Below, one piece after another: positions 43,659 to 52,261 of a stretch of 52,261 nt of DNA (the first letter of the stretch is position 1; the number at the start of each line of letters is the position of its first letter). Under the pieces are notes generated by a model. That model had not been told where the DNA came from and made no database searches. It was given only the letters and a program-made list of their open reading frames with translations. The translations under genes were made by a program, and so were the position numbers. The stretch spans positions 1 through 52,261 of the forward strand of contig CAZHMQ010000002.1 in assembly GCA_964533645.1 (NCBI GenBank). Direction: 5' to 3'. The DNA comes from JABDBK01 sp964533645 (GTDB lineage: Bacteria > Pseudomonadota > Gammaproteobacteria > DSM-16500).

Positions 43659-44617
43659 GGGTTTTCCCTATTTTCGATAATTTTATCCACGATATACATA
43701 GGGCGTCTTTTGACTTCATCATAAATTCGACCTATATACTCTCCCATTAAGCCCAAGCATAATAATTGCACACCTGAAAAAAAAGTTACTATGATCACGG
43801 TAGTCGATAAGCCAGGGGTAAGCGGAATATTATAAATCTTTTGAAGCAAATACCAAGCGCCTAACACAAAACTACAAGCTGCAAGAGAGGCCCCCGCGAT
43901 AGACATCATCTGTAATGGTTTACTGCTGAAACTAATTAAACCATTCAAACCAATTTTTAACGAACCCGTGATTCTATTGTAATTTCCTTTGCCTGCATGA
44001 CGTGGATCTCTATCATATTGGATAAAAGCTTGTTTATATCCGACGTATGCAACTAAACCACGTAAAAATCCATGTGACTCATTAAGACTACGTAATTCTG
44101 CAATCACGCGACGAGTCATGATGCGAAAATCTCCCGTATTGCGAGGAATTTGCACATCGCTTAATTTGTTAATCAGTTTGTAGCCAAAGTAGGAGATGAT
44201 TTTTTTCGGAATCGTTTCTCCCTGACGTGATCTACGTTGGGCATAAACGACTTCGTAGCCTTCATTTAATTTTTTATACATTTCTTCGATGAGTTCTGGT
44301 GGATCTTGTAAGTCAACATCTATGACTACACAACTTTCCCCTTTGCAATGCAAAATGCCCGCCATGGTGGCTGAAGGTTGACCAAAGCGTCGGGAGAATA
44401 ATAAGCATTTGATATTTGGATTACGCTCAATTTCTTTTTGTATGACTTCTTCGGTATTGTCAGGCGATGGATCTAAACAAAAAATGATTTCATAAGTAAT
44501 AAGGAGTTTTTCTAAAACAGTTTCCATGCGTTTTAAAAACGGCTGTATATTTTGAGCCTCTTTATAAACCGGCACGATGATAGAAAGGTTTTTTGTTAGG
44601 TTATTATTTGGAGACAT
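43655..44617 (-). CDS. Polyprenyl-phosphate glycosyltransferase, DPM1/GtrB-like
   Basis: This GT2 enzyme probably loads a sugar onto a polyprenyl phosphate on the cytoplasmic face of the inner membrane. The 320 residues start LSIIVPVYKEAQNIQPFLKRM. The DxD-containing VDVDLQDPPELIEEM is near 96-110, then AQRRSRQGETIPK and the RNTGDFRIMTRRV segment. Two C-terminal membrane helices (about 238-259 and 275-298) give the GtrB/ArnC-type topology. The adjacent upstream gene at 44696 encodes a large membrane protein that could use such a lipid-linked sugar. Confidence 0.92.
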   Translation of the reverse strand: MSPNNNLTKNLSIIVPVYKEAQNIQPFLKRMETVLEKLLITYEIIFCLDPSPDNTEEVIQKEIERNPNIKCLLFSRRFGQPSATMAGILHCKGESCVVIDVDLQDPPELIEEMYKKLNEGYEVVYAQRRSRQGETIPKKIISYFGYKLINKLSDVQIPRNTGDFRIMTRRVIAELRSLNESHGFLRGLVAYVGYKQAFIQYDRDPRHAGKGNYNRITGSLKIGLNGLISFSSKPLQMMSIAGASLAACSFVLGAWYLLQKIYNIPLTPGLSTTVIIVTFFSGVQLLCLGLMGEYIGRIYDEVKRRPMYIVDKIIENRENP

Positions 44618-44695
44618 TCGTCGATCCTACTATGAGTTTTCAGAAAGTATCTTATTGGAAGTAAATAAAAAGTCCAGTCGATTATTTCCGGCAGT

Positions 44696-46720
44696 TTATG
44701 CATTAAATATGATTTTTTTAGACTCAGGTGCATAAAGACATTTCTGTGTGTTATTTTTGTTAATACATTCTTTAATCAAATGAGGAAATCGCAATGTGAT
44801 ATGAGCAGCTTGTCGCAAAGGTTCATGCTTTTGATTAAACGAAATCCTAATGTGGTATGCATAATTTTTTATGCTTAATGTTGCATTCAATGCATTCATA
44901 TCGGCAACAAGTTGAGTTGGTTCAAGTGTTTTTAATTTTGATTTTCCGCTAATAATTATTTCAGAAGTACGTTCTGCAACTTGTTGTGGGATGGTGAGTG
45001 TTAGCTTTTCCATGTTAATAGTAAAATCAGGTTTAGCATAAACCTGAAAATAATGATCTGTATGGTAGTTATAGCTTTCGTTATAATGATATGTCCCTAA
45101 TTTAATGAATTTCTCTTCAGCAATTTTATTCAGCACAGGACGGATAGCATCCATAGCTTTATTAAATGGATAAACCGAAGCAGGATATTCTCCACTATTT
45201 GTGATATAGATATCACTGCTCATTAATATTTGTTCTGCCTCAGCCTCTGTGATGGAAAAGACGCTATTTCCAAGATGTGTCGTCGTGATAGGCAAAAGCT
45301 TTTTATGCCTTTCATAATAAAGATCCGTTAAAATCAATCCCGAAAGATAATCGCTCACTTGATCCGTGGAAACGTTCGCATTGTTCCATTGATTGAGTTC
45401 GATATATTCACCAATGGCATCATACATTTTATTAAGTTGTTTAGCTTCGTTTCGATAAAGTTCGCCTCGATTTCTATGAGTGTTCTCACCCCAATAATAA
45501 AAACCGATGGATAAAAAAGTTATGGTTAGCAAAAATAAATATTTATTGGAAGATGATGCTGCTTTTAAAAAAGCAGTGGCATTTATCACAAAAAATAATA
45601 TCACAGGTACAATAGTAATACTGCCTACAGAAGGAGATTTAGAGGGATAAAATGTCAAAATAGTAAGTGGGATAAGAAAAGAAAGAACTAAGAAAGCATT
45701 TACTATGAAAAGACTATTAATATGGTTTAAAGATTGTGTAGTGTGAGTAAAAAATAGTTTTTTGATTACAAAATAAAAAACTGCTAAGAAAGATAATAAT
45801 TCAAGCATTTTTATAGTGTTTATGCCCATATGATCGTTCAAAACTGATCTGGGATAGTAGGAAAGGACACTTAATAAGTCGAGTGTTTGTGTCTCTAGCT
45901 TCCTGAAGCCAGTTTCTTTAATGGCACCTAATGTCACATAATAATTGTATATAAAATCTTTGTGGTACCACAAAAAAGGTAATGTTAAAAAACCTAGCAC
46001 ACATGAAAACAAAAGAATATTTTTCAATCGTGTTTTCATAATGGTATTAGATGGATTCCTATATAGTGATATAAGAAAATAACTAAAAGTCATTCCAACT
46101 ACTATCAACAAATAAGTGCTTGTTAAACAGCGAGTAAGCACCATATAGACAGCTATTAAACTGGCGACTATGCTCCATTTCTTATTTAAAAAAATATCTG
46201 ATCTGATAACGCTAATTAAAAAGATACCATAGATACAAATGGTCAAGAAATCTATTCTAAAATCAATGATACCGCCCGCAAGATGAAAAGGAACAGAAAC
46301 AGATAAAAGTATTCCAATCGCAACCGCGGCCATAAAATATTGGCCGGATAGCCATCGAATAAGATAAACGATAGAAGTTTGTAATAATAAAAAATAAATA
46401 AAATTTAATAGCAACGCATTGAATCTGGTGGCCCCAAAAATTAAAAAGAATAAAACAGCCTGTGGAATAAATAAGATAGAATTTGCGGTGGAAGTATCTT
46501 TGAATCCAGCCCAGAAGCCATTTTTTGAAATATTGTCATAAGCCGTATAAGCAACTTTTAAATAATTCGTTTGATCGAATGCAGTAGGATAGAATTCGAT
46601 GATTTCTCGTGTTATATAATTTTTAAATAATATAAATTCGGTAAGAAAGACGGTAGTAAAAAGTAAGAACCAAAATATATTTTTATAAGATAAATTGGAA
46701 TGATTTACTTTTGCAAACAT
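44696..46720 (-). CDS. GT-C-like polytopic membrane protein, putative glycosyltransferase
   Basis: The 674-residue product has about ten membrane helices in its first 400 residues and a C-terminal periplasmic domain of about 270 residues ending CLYAPESKKIIFNA. An acidic segment, AFDQTNYLKV, follows the first helix, the place where GT-C enzymes keep a catalytic aspartate; HLAGGIIDFRIDFLT follows the fourth or fifth helix. I do not recognise a specific family. It is most simply a GT39/ArnT-like transferase using the lipid-linked sugar made by its neighbour, or a polymerase-like protein. The 80-bp gap to the GT2 gene has no obvious signals. Confidence 0.65.
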   Translation of the reverse strand: MFAKVNHSNLSYKNIFWFLLFTTVFLTEFILFKNYITREIIEFYPTAFDQTNYLKVAYTAYDNISKNGFWAGFKDTSTANSILFIPQAVLFFLIFGATRFNALLLNFIYFLLLQTSIVYLIRWLSGQYFMAAVAIGILLSVSVPFHLAGGIIDFRIDFLTICIYGIFLISVIRSDIFLNKKWSIVASLIAVYMVLTRCLTSTYLLIVVGMTFSYFLISLYRNPSNTIMKTRLKNILLFSCVLGFLTLPFLWYHKDFIYNYYVTLGAIKETGFRKLETQTLDLLSVLSYYPRSVLNDHMGINTIKMLELLSFLAVFYFVIKKLFFTHTTQSLNHINSLFIVNAFLVLSFLIPLTILTFYPSKSPSVGSITIVPVILFFVINATAFLKAASSSNKYLFLLTITFLSIGFYYWGENTHRNRGELYRNEAKQLNKMYDAIGEYIELNQWNNANVSTDQVSDYLSGLILTDLYYERHKKLLPITTTHLGNSVFSITEAEAEQILMSSDIYITNSGEYPASVYPFNKAMDAIRPVLNKIAEEKFIKLGTYHYNESYNYHTDHYFQVYAKPDFTINMEKLTLTIPQQVAERTSEIIISGKSKLKTLEPTQLVADMNALNATLSIKNYAYHIRISFNQKHEPLRQAAHITLRFPHLIKECINKNNTQKCLYAPESKKIIFNA

Positions 46721-46748
46721 GTAAAATGTCCTTGTTAATTAAAATGTG

Positions 46749-47894
46749 TTATCTTTCTGTCATAAGATCTTCATAAAGCGATAACGTTTGTTCTGCCATC
46801 GTTTTTGATGAAAATGACTTAGCTTGAATGATCGTTTTTTCTTTCAGTTGTTGATACAAATTCTTATTTTTTGATAACTCAAACATAGCATCAAATATAT
46901 TTTTTTCATCAAGAGGATTAACGTACAAAGCGGCATTTCCTCCCACTTCAGGTAGTGTGCTGGTATTTGAAGTGATCACAGGAGTGCCCATATTCAAGGC
47001 TTCTAGCACGGGCAAGCCAAAGCCCTCAAATATAGATGGGTAAATAAAACAAAAACAATGTTTGTAGAGCCATTGTAACGTTTTATTATCGACGTAACCG
47101 AGTAAATGCACAGAGTCTTTTAAGCCTAGGTCTTTGATAAACGTTTCAATATCATGCTCTAACCAACCTGGTTTTCCTGCAATAATTAAAGGAAATGTCT
47201 GCGAGTCTAATCGTCTTAATTCGGCATAAGCTTTGAGTAATCGGCGAATATTTTTTCGAGGCTCAATCGTTCCTACATTTAACCAAAACTTTCCGGGCTG
47301 CAAATACTTTATATGGTTAGGTTGTTTAATGACGTCAGTTTCTGACAATAATCGACACCCAGGATAAATCACTTTGATGCGTTCTTTCGGATAATGTGGG
47401 AAAGTCCCGATAAAATGATTTTTTGAGTATTCAGAAATAGAAATAATGGCATCGGCTGTGATGCTTGCTTTAAACACGCCATCGAAACATGCAATGCGAT
47501 TATGCTCTGTTGTCGCGTCTGGATATACAATAAAACTTAAATCAAAAAGCGTATAAACTAATTTAGTATGAGGTAGTTTTGGGGGACAAAAATAATTATT
47601 AGCATGTAAGATATCGACTGATCCTAAGGCTTTTTCTATGTCGTTGGGATTGCTCAACCAAAATTGTTTGGCATTCGATAAATGATCATGTGACATGCCT
47701 TTATTAAAATTAGGCAAATCAGCCTGATAAGTGTTTTGAAAGTCATCATGCCAATAGTGATTGCCGAAGGTTGGGTAAAGTAAATAATTATTTTTATGAT
47801 CGATTTCGGTTAAATGTCGAATTAATTCTAGGGTCAAATAACCGCAACCCGCTTTTTCTCCACATGTTTGACTTACATCAAAACCGATTTTCAT
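46749..47894 (-). CDS. GT4-family glycosyltransferase
   Basis: The 381-residue GT-B enzyme begins KIGFDVSQTCGEKAGCGYLTLEL, with the acceptor-domain glycines. The C-terminal donor domain has NVGTIEPRKNIRRLLKAY, GKPGWLEHDIE, LGYVDNKTLQWLYKH and the EX7E motif in FEGFGLPVLEA, then GTPVITSNTSTLPEVGG. These are standard for retaining GT4 transferases acting on surface polysaccharides. It directly abuts the GT2 gene at 47895. The donor is not deducible; mannosyl- or glucosyltransferase activity is common in this group. Confidence 0.9.
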   Translation of the reverse strand: MKIGFDVSQTCGEKAGCGYLTLELIRHLTEIDHKNNYLLYPTFGNHYWHDDFQNTYQADLPNFNKGMSHDHLSNAKQFWLSNPNDIEKALGSVDILHANNYFCPPKLPHTKLVYTLFDLSFIVYPDATTEHNRIACFDGVFKASITADAIISISEYSKNHFIGTFPHYPKERIKVIYPGCRLLSETDVIKQPNHIKYLQPGKFWLNVGTIEPRKNIRRLLKAYAELRRLDSQTFPLIIAGKPGWLEHDIETFIKDLGLKDSVHLLGYVDNKTLQWLYKHCFCFIYPSIFEGFGLPVLEALNMGTPVITSNTSTLPEVGGNAALYVNPLDEKNIFDAMFELSKNKNLYQQLKEKTIIQAKSFSSKTMAEQTLSLYEDLMTER

Positions 47895-48770
47895 CTATAT
47901 ATTCCTTTTTAATAAGCCACTCATATACCATCTCACGAGAGTTAAAAAAAACGGCAAACGGATTTTTTTATTCCATGAAAAAGACGATGTGAATGTTTTT
48001 ATCGCAATCGCTCTTTTAAGTTTTTGTTTAGAGTAGTGGGGATAGGTAGATTCAACAAACGCATGCGCATAATTCGATAACCATCGATCAGGTACGGTAT
48101 GGTATGTTGTTTTTAACATATCATTAATTTCAGCATGGACTTTGATTCGGGAGCCTAGCGTTTTTGTATCCGCGTGTAATCTTGATCCGGCTAGAAAATC
48201 TTTTACATAAGCAAAACGAACCCCATTTTTAGCTAAGCGCAACCAGAATTCATAATCCATACAGTACTGAAGTTTGTCGTTTAACATACCAAACTGCTGG
48301 ATGACCTTTCGTCTAAAAAAAACTGCGGGTTGACAGAGATAACATATTTCTTTGAGTCTATTGATGTCCCATTCTTCGGTGTAATAGGTTTCGATGATAT
48401 TGTCATCCGTGTCAATATGATAAGCATTGCCATAAATGACATCAATATCAGGGTTTGATTCAAAGAATTCACATACACGTTGAATCGCATCACGACAATA
48501 AACATCATCGGAATTTAACCAACCAATAATATCGCCAGATGTTTGTTGTAAACCTTTGTTGACCGCATGTGCTTGCCCATTGTCTTTTTCTGAACGCCAT
48601 TCTAGCAGTGAGTCATATTTTTTTAATATGTCTATCGTATGGTCTTTGCTACCACCGTCCATAATCACATATTCTAAATGAGGAATATCTTGGGAAAGCA
48701 CGCTTTGTATGGTTCTTTCGATAAAATTTGCCTGATTATAAGAGGGTGTAATAACTGAAACTTTTGTCAT
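47895..48770 (-). CDS. GT2-family glycosyltransferase, paralogue of the gene at 34015
   Basis: The 291-residue GT-A enzyme starts VSVITPSYNQANFIERTIQSVL, with DGGSKDHT in the nucleotide-sugar region and NSDDVYC as the DxD-like motif. CMDYEFWLRLAKNG and the FLAGSRLHADTKT loop follow. It aligns along its whole length with the product of the + strand gene at 34015, often residue for residue (HLEYVIMDGGS against HLEYVVMDGGS). The two probably arose by duplication and may use the same donor. It lies 8 bp downstream of the GT4 gene at 48779. Confidence 0.9.
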   Translation of the reverse strand: MTKVSVITPSYNQANFIERTIQSVLSQDIPHLEYVIMDGGSKDHTIDILKKYDSLLEWRSEKDNGQAHAVNKGLQQTSGDIIGWLNSDDVYCRDAIQRVCEFFESNPDIDVIYGNAYHIDTDDNIIETYYTEEWDINRLKEICYLCQPAVFFRRKVIQQFGMLNDKLQYCMDYEFWLRLAKNGVRFAYVKDFLAGSRLHADTKTLGSRIKVHAEINDMLKTTYHTVPDRWLSNYAHAFVESTYPHYSKQKLKRAIAIKTFTSSFSWNKKIRLPFFLTLVRWYMSGLLKRNI

Positions 48771-48778
48771 TGTTATAT

Positions 48779-50032
48779 CTAAACCTTTTGTGATAAAACC
48801 TCATTAAATACATTTAAATATTCATTTGCCATATCAACTTCGGTACCAAAATGTTTCGCATGTTCTTGACCATTTTTTATGAGCGTTTGTGCTAATTCGG
48901 GTTCATTTTCTATTCGGTAAATGGCATGCGCCATCTCATCAGGTTTTCTTGGGTCAAAAAGCAAAGCAGCATCGCCCGCTACTTCAGGTAGGCTTGTGAC
49001 ATTACTGCATAGAACGGGTTTCCCCGCGTTCATGGCTTCTAACACAGGCATACCAAATCCTTCATATAAAGAAGGAAAAATGACCGCGAGGGAGCTATCC
49101 ATTAAAGCTGAAAAATCATCATCCGATAGATACCCAGGTAGAATGACCCAAGATGATAGACCCATAAGATGGATGGCTTCAATTAAGGCTTTTTTTCCCG
49201 ATTCGTTAGTGCCGGTGCATACTAGCTTTAAAGAAGAGTGTGGGTTTTGATGTCTATATATATTAAACGCAGTGAATAACATTCTGTGATTTTTATGCGC
49301 CCAAAAATTTGCAGGAAATAGCAAAAATTGTTGACGAACTAAATTAAATGATGCGAGAACTTGATTGATTTTATCAAATGCAAGAATAGGCAATCGTTTG
49401 GATAATTTTATATGAATGGTTTGAATGTCTTTTGAAGGGAATTTGCTATTCTCAATGACTGTTTCTTTGACGTAATTGGATATAGTGATAAGTTTAGTTG
49501 AATATTTGCATGCGTCTCTGAAAGTTTTATGCCGTTGGCCACAATCTTGTGGCGAGAAAAAAAACGGATAATAATGGTATTGCAAATCATAAATCACAGA
49601 TATATTTGGCACATTTAATCCGCAAAAAAAAGGCGCTGTAAAGGGTGAAAAAAGCAAATCAATAGAAGGCATTTGTTTGGACATTTGTTTTATTGAGAAA
49701 GCCCTACTTATTTTATGAATGATAATATGTATACGTTGTTTTACGGATAATGGGATAAGTAATTTGAATGGAGAAAATAAAAAATACAAAAAAGGCAATA
49801 CAACATGCATAACTTTTGGAGAATAATGATAAGCATCCACTTTAATGATATTTATATTTTTCGTTTTTATTTGTTTTATTTCATCATAATTGATTTTGTT
49901 TGCTAATAAATAAAAGCGGTAAGTGGGTGTAAGCTTGGCTATCTGTTTGATAAGATTGAGCGTCATGATTTTAGCGCCACCATTATCTCCGCCAGGCAAT
50001 ATAGGCGTTAAGTCAACTGCAATCGTTGGCAT
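48779..50032 (-). CDS. GT4-family glycosyltransferase
   Basis: The 417-residue GT-B protein begins IAVDLTPILPGGDNGGAKIM. Its C-terminal domain carries FPANFWAHKNHRMLFTAF, ILPGYLSDDDFSALM, the EX7E motif in YEGFGMPVLEAMN, and GKPVLCSNVTSLPEVAG. The middle region around 75-130 has hydrophobic stretches (VVLPFLYFLFSPFKLLI) that could hold it to the membrane. It is the first intact gene of the - strand glycosyltransferase run and follows the split methyltransferase by 41 bp. Confidence 0.9.
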   Translation of the reverse strand: MPTIAVDLTPILPGGDNGGAKIMTLNLIKQIAKLTPTYRFYLLANKINYDEIKQIKTKNINIIKVDAYHYSPKVMHVVLPFLYFLFSPFKLLIPLSVKQRIHIIIHKISRAFSIKQMSKQMPSIDLLFSPFTAPFFCGLNVPNISVIYDLQYHYYPFFFSPQDCGQRHKTFRDACKYSTKLITISNYVKETVIENSKFPSKDIQTIHIKLSKRLPILAFDKINQVLASFNLVRQQFLLFPANFWAHKNHRMLFTAFNIYRHQNPHSSLKLVCTGTNESGKKALIEAIHLMGLSSWVILPGYLSDDDFSALMDSSLAVIFPSLYEGFGMPVLEAMNAGKPVLCSNVTSLPEVAGDAALLFDPRKPDEMAHAIYRIENEPELAQTLIKNGQEHAKHFGTEVDMANEYLNVFNEVLSQKV

Positions 50033-50073
50033 GTTGTTTCTCCTGACGCTGTTTCATAAATATCCTTATACAC

Positions 50074-51120
50074 TTACGATTGAACGATCTTTTTTGCAAA
50101 TAAAGACCGTAAGATTTTCTTCAATCCTCCTAGAGAGGATAAATTTTGTTTCGATAAAAGTTCTTCAAATTTCAAAAGTCTAGCATGTACTAACTCCAGG
50201 TCTTTCGATTTTTCTTGATAAAGTTTGATATAAGTATCTCGTTGGTTTGCGAGATCAATCATCGCTTGGGTGAAGCGTGTTTGAGACGTGCTATGTAAAT
50301 AGTTTTCAATGGTTTCAGGCGAGTTAGTTTGAAGAGGCTCTCTGCTTACGATAAAAAACATATCATAGTGTGAAAATATAGCAGGTTCAAAAGTTATATA
50401 ACATTCTTGTACGCATACCTCATGGAAAAATTTTTCAACAGCTTGTTTACTATATAAGTAAAGGTGTTCATCAGACTTTAATTGACTTAAAAAAGCATCC
50501 TGTTTAGCAAGCATATCGGAATAAATTTTTTCAGTCTGAAAATTGGGCATTTAAATAACTAATATGCCATTAGGTTTTAATAACGAGAAGCATTGTTTGA
50601 TAGTCGTTTTTGGGTCGGGTAAATGCTCCATGACGTCAAAGAGATTGATGATATCCAGTGAGCCAGGTGGTATATCTTGTTCTTCTAGTGGGCCTAGCCG
50701 CATGGGAATAGAAAATGTGTTGCGTGCAAACTCAACAACCCATGGGCTCATTTCTAGACCGGTTGCGTCATAACCTACTTGTTGGAGGAGTGCAACAAAA
50801 CCCCCATGAGAACACCCTAGTTCTAATGATTTGGCTGGGGGTAATTTATACTTAAGCATAGTGCGCAACCAGTGCATGCATCGCTCGGGTAAGTCATTGC
50901 GAGCTCGTTCGAGAATGTTTGGATATGCAAGATCGCTGACTTGATGATTAAACCAATATTCTTTGCCATAAAAGTCAACAGAATCATTATTCACTTGTAA
51001 CTTTTCTGGGTTAAGCCCGACTTGTGATACTAATGTGTTGCATTGATTGCATAACATATAATCAGGTGAAAAAGGATTTAAATTGCTATTACCGCACCAA
51101 CAATTTTTTGGTTCCCTCAT
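50074..51120 (-). pseudogene. Zinc-finger class I methyltransferase interrupted by one in-frame TAA
   Basis: Two abutting open frames, 50551-51120 (189 residues) and 50074-50550 (158 residues), are in the same reading frame and together form one methyltransferase. The first has an N-terminal zinc-finger-like CWCGN and CNQC pair, motif I SLELGCSHGGFVALL, LDIINLFDVMEHLPD and LLKPNGILVI, then TAA at 50551-50553. The second continues MPNFQTEKIYSDML to DEHLYLYSKQAVEKFF and FEPAIFSHYDMFFIVSREPL, the normal C-terminal half of this family. A single C-to-T change (CAA to TAA) explains it. The TAA is followed directly by ATG, so reinitiation could still yield two chains. A sequencing error is also possible. 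Confidence 0.85.
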
Positions 51121-51224
51121 TTTTTTCTCCTGTGCTTACCATGAGTTGGCATGTATAGTACGTTAATTAATTTTATTTGTGAACTCAAAACTATAGGTAA
51201 GATTACGTCTCATGGAGATAAAGA

Positions 51225-52235
51225 ATGTCATTTGTTACTACCTTTGTCGAGAAAATTGCTCAAAGAACTGCTGCTTTATCTAAAGAGCATATGGATCATG
51301 CAGTCACGAATGCAGCGCTGATTTATAAACAAAATCTAGAAAATTCGATGATATTACAAGGACGTGCGCTCGCACTGATAAATGAAAACAGAGCTCCTTT
51401 AACCAAATTACAGGATGCTGAATTTAAAGTTTTTTCACAGTTTGGCGAGGATGGTATACTCCAATACTTAATTTATGAAACAAAAATTGATCATAATGAA
51501 TCAGTGTTCATTGAATTTGGGGTTCAAGATTATTCAGAGTCTAATACTCGTTTTTTACTTATGAATAATAATTGGCGCGGAATGATTATAGATGGTAGTA
51601 CAGCAAATATGGACTCTGTTCGTAGCCAATCTATTTGCTGGAGGCACGATTTGACAGTGAAAGACGCTTGGATTGATAGAGATAATATTAACCAATTTAT
51701 TACTGAGGCAGGATTTCAGGGAAATATTGGAATGTTAAGTATAGATGTCGATGGTAATGATTATTGGGTTTGGGAGCAGATCCATGTGGTAAATCCCATT
51801 ATTGTTGTGGTCGAATGGAACAGTGTGTTTGGGTCAACGCATGCAATTTCTGTTCCTTATGATCCTATGTTTCAACGGGAGAAAGCGCATTATTCTCATT
51901 TGTTTTTTGGTGCCTCGATCGCTGCTTTTGAACATTTAGGTAAAAGCAAAGGTTACTCATTAATAGGTTCTAATACGGCAGGGAATAATCTATTTTTTGT
52001 CAGAAATGATCGCCTAGGTAATCTTAAAGCGTTATCTAGTGCAGAGGCTTATATAGAGTCGCGTTTTCGTGATTCAAGAGATGCGATGGGTCAATTAAAT
52101 TATCTTAGTGGTAGCCTTAGACGAGCAGAGATACAGGATCTGTCTGTAGTAGATGTGGTGAAGCATACTTTAACTACGATGCGCATGCTTGATAGTTCAA
52201 GTGAAGTAGGGCTTGTTTACAATTCGCTAGGCTGA
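51225..52235 (+). CDS. FkbM-like methyltransferase-fold protein
   Basis: The 336-residue product has a helical N-terminus and then FKVFSQFGEDGILQYLI at about 67-83. FIEFGVQDYSESNTRFLL follows at 95-112, occupying the AdoMet motif I position, then GMIIDGS and GMLSIDVDGNDYWVWEQI. The pattern matches FkbM-type or related proteins that accompany polysaccharide clusters. The motif I glycine pattern is not canonical, so methyltransferase activity is not assured. The ATG at 51225 follows GGAG by 7 bases. The last codons (GLVYNSLG) lie in a 20-base repeat also found upstream of dotF. It diverges from the split methyltransferase gene. Confidence 0.72.
   Translation: MSFVTTFVEKIAQRTAALSKEHMDHAVTNAALIYKQNLENSMILQGRALALINENRAPLTKLQDAEFKVFSQFGEDGILQYLIYETKIDHNESVFIEFGVQDYSESNTRFLLMNNNWRGMIIDGSTANMDSVRSQSICWRHDLTVKDAWIDRDNINQFITEAGFQGNIGMLSIDVDGNDYWVWEQIHVVNPIIVVVEWNSVFGSTHAISVPYDPMFQREKAHYSHLFFGASIAAFEHLGKSKGYSLIGSNTAGNNLFFVRNDRLGNLKALSSAEAYIESRFRDSRDAMGQLNYLSGSLRRAEIQDLSVVDVVKHTLTTMRMLDSSSEVGLVYNSLG
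52209..52228. repeat. 20-base dispersed repeat, copy b (3' end of the FkbM-like gene)
   Basis: GGGCTTGTTTACAATTCGCT here is the partner of 14568-14587. It lies inside the last codons of the gene ending at 52235. Confidence 0.7.
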
Positions 52236-52261
52236 GACCAAAATCCTTGATTTTTGAGGAT

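Noticed and set aside
1..52261. CRISPR arrays, tRNA or rRNA genes, insertion sequences
   Set aside because: No regularly spaced direct repeats, no cloverleaf-like sequence and no transposase-like frame were noticed. A dedicated tRNA or CRISPR scan could still find something short.

Overview
The window comes from an AT-rich gammaproteobacterium of the order Legionellales, related to Legionella, Coxiella, Aquicella or Berkiella. The decisive evidence is a long, collinear block of Dot/Icm type IVB secretion genes (dotM to dotO, then dotU-icmF). The housekeeping genes around it (pth, hemA-prfA-prmC, dksA, accBC-prmA-fis, hemB) are gammaproteobacterial in type. Genus cannot be fixed from sequence alone. 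Two dotI-like extra copies resemble the icmL duplication I recall from Coxiella, but this window has three copies plus a short dotJ.

Layout. (1) 1-4500: a noisy G-rich window edge, then pth, hemA, prfA, prmC and dksA, all on the + strand. (2) 4601-20492: the Dot/Icm core on the + strand in the order dotM, dotL, dotK, dotJ, dotI, two further dotI-like genes, dotH, dotG, dotF, dotE, dotP, dotN, dotO. Together these would build the coupling complex (DotL, DotM, DotN), the outer and inner membrane core (DotH, DotG, DotF, DotK, DotI/J, DotE/P) and the ATPase DotO. (3) 20543-26339: on the - strand, an APC-type amino acid permease, icmF and dotU/icmH, convergent with the core. (4) 26340-26680: a repeat-dense spacer holding a 184-bp imperfect palindrome and a fis terminator. 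(5) 26680-31389: fis, prmA, accC, accB, a DedA protein and rsmJ on the - strand. (6) 31455-34899: hemB, an orphan gspC-like gene, a Sel1/SPOR lipoprotein and a GT2 glycosyltransferase on the + strand. (7) 34954-51120: a large surface-polysaccharide island, nearly all on the - strand. It holds gmd, a tightly packed sugar-modification operon (transaldolase-like, heptose-7-phosphate-kinase-like GHMP kinase, Gfo/Idh oxidoreductase, SDR, a UDP-glucose-dehydrogenase-like protein without the catalytic cysteine, NAD-dependent epimerase), methyltransferases, GT2 and GT4 glycosyltransferases and a GT-C-like membrane protein. One methyltransferase gene is split by a single in-frame TAA. (8) 51225-52235: an FkbM-like methyltransferase-fold gene on the + strand.

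The observations most worth a second look are: the expansion of the DotI/DotJ family to four tandem genes; the compact sugar operon, whose enzyme combination does not match a pathway I recognise; the cysteine-less dehydrogenase in it; the split methyltransferase; and several dispersed hairpin repeats that sit inside the secretion locus and even supply the 3' ends of coding sequences.
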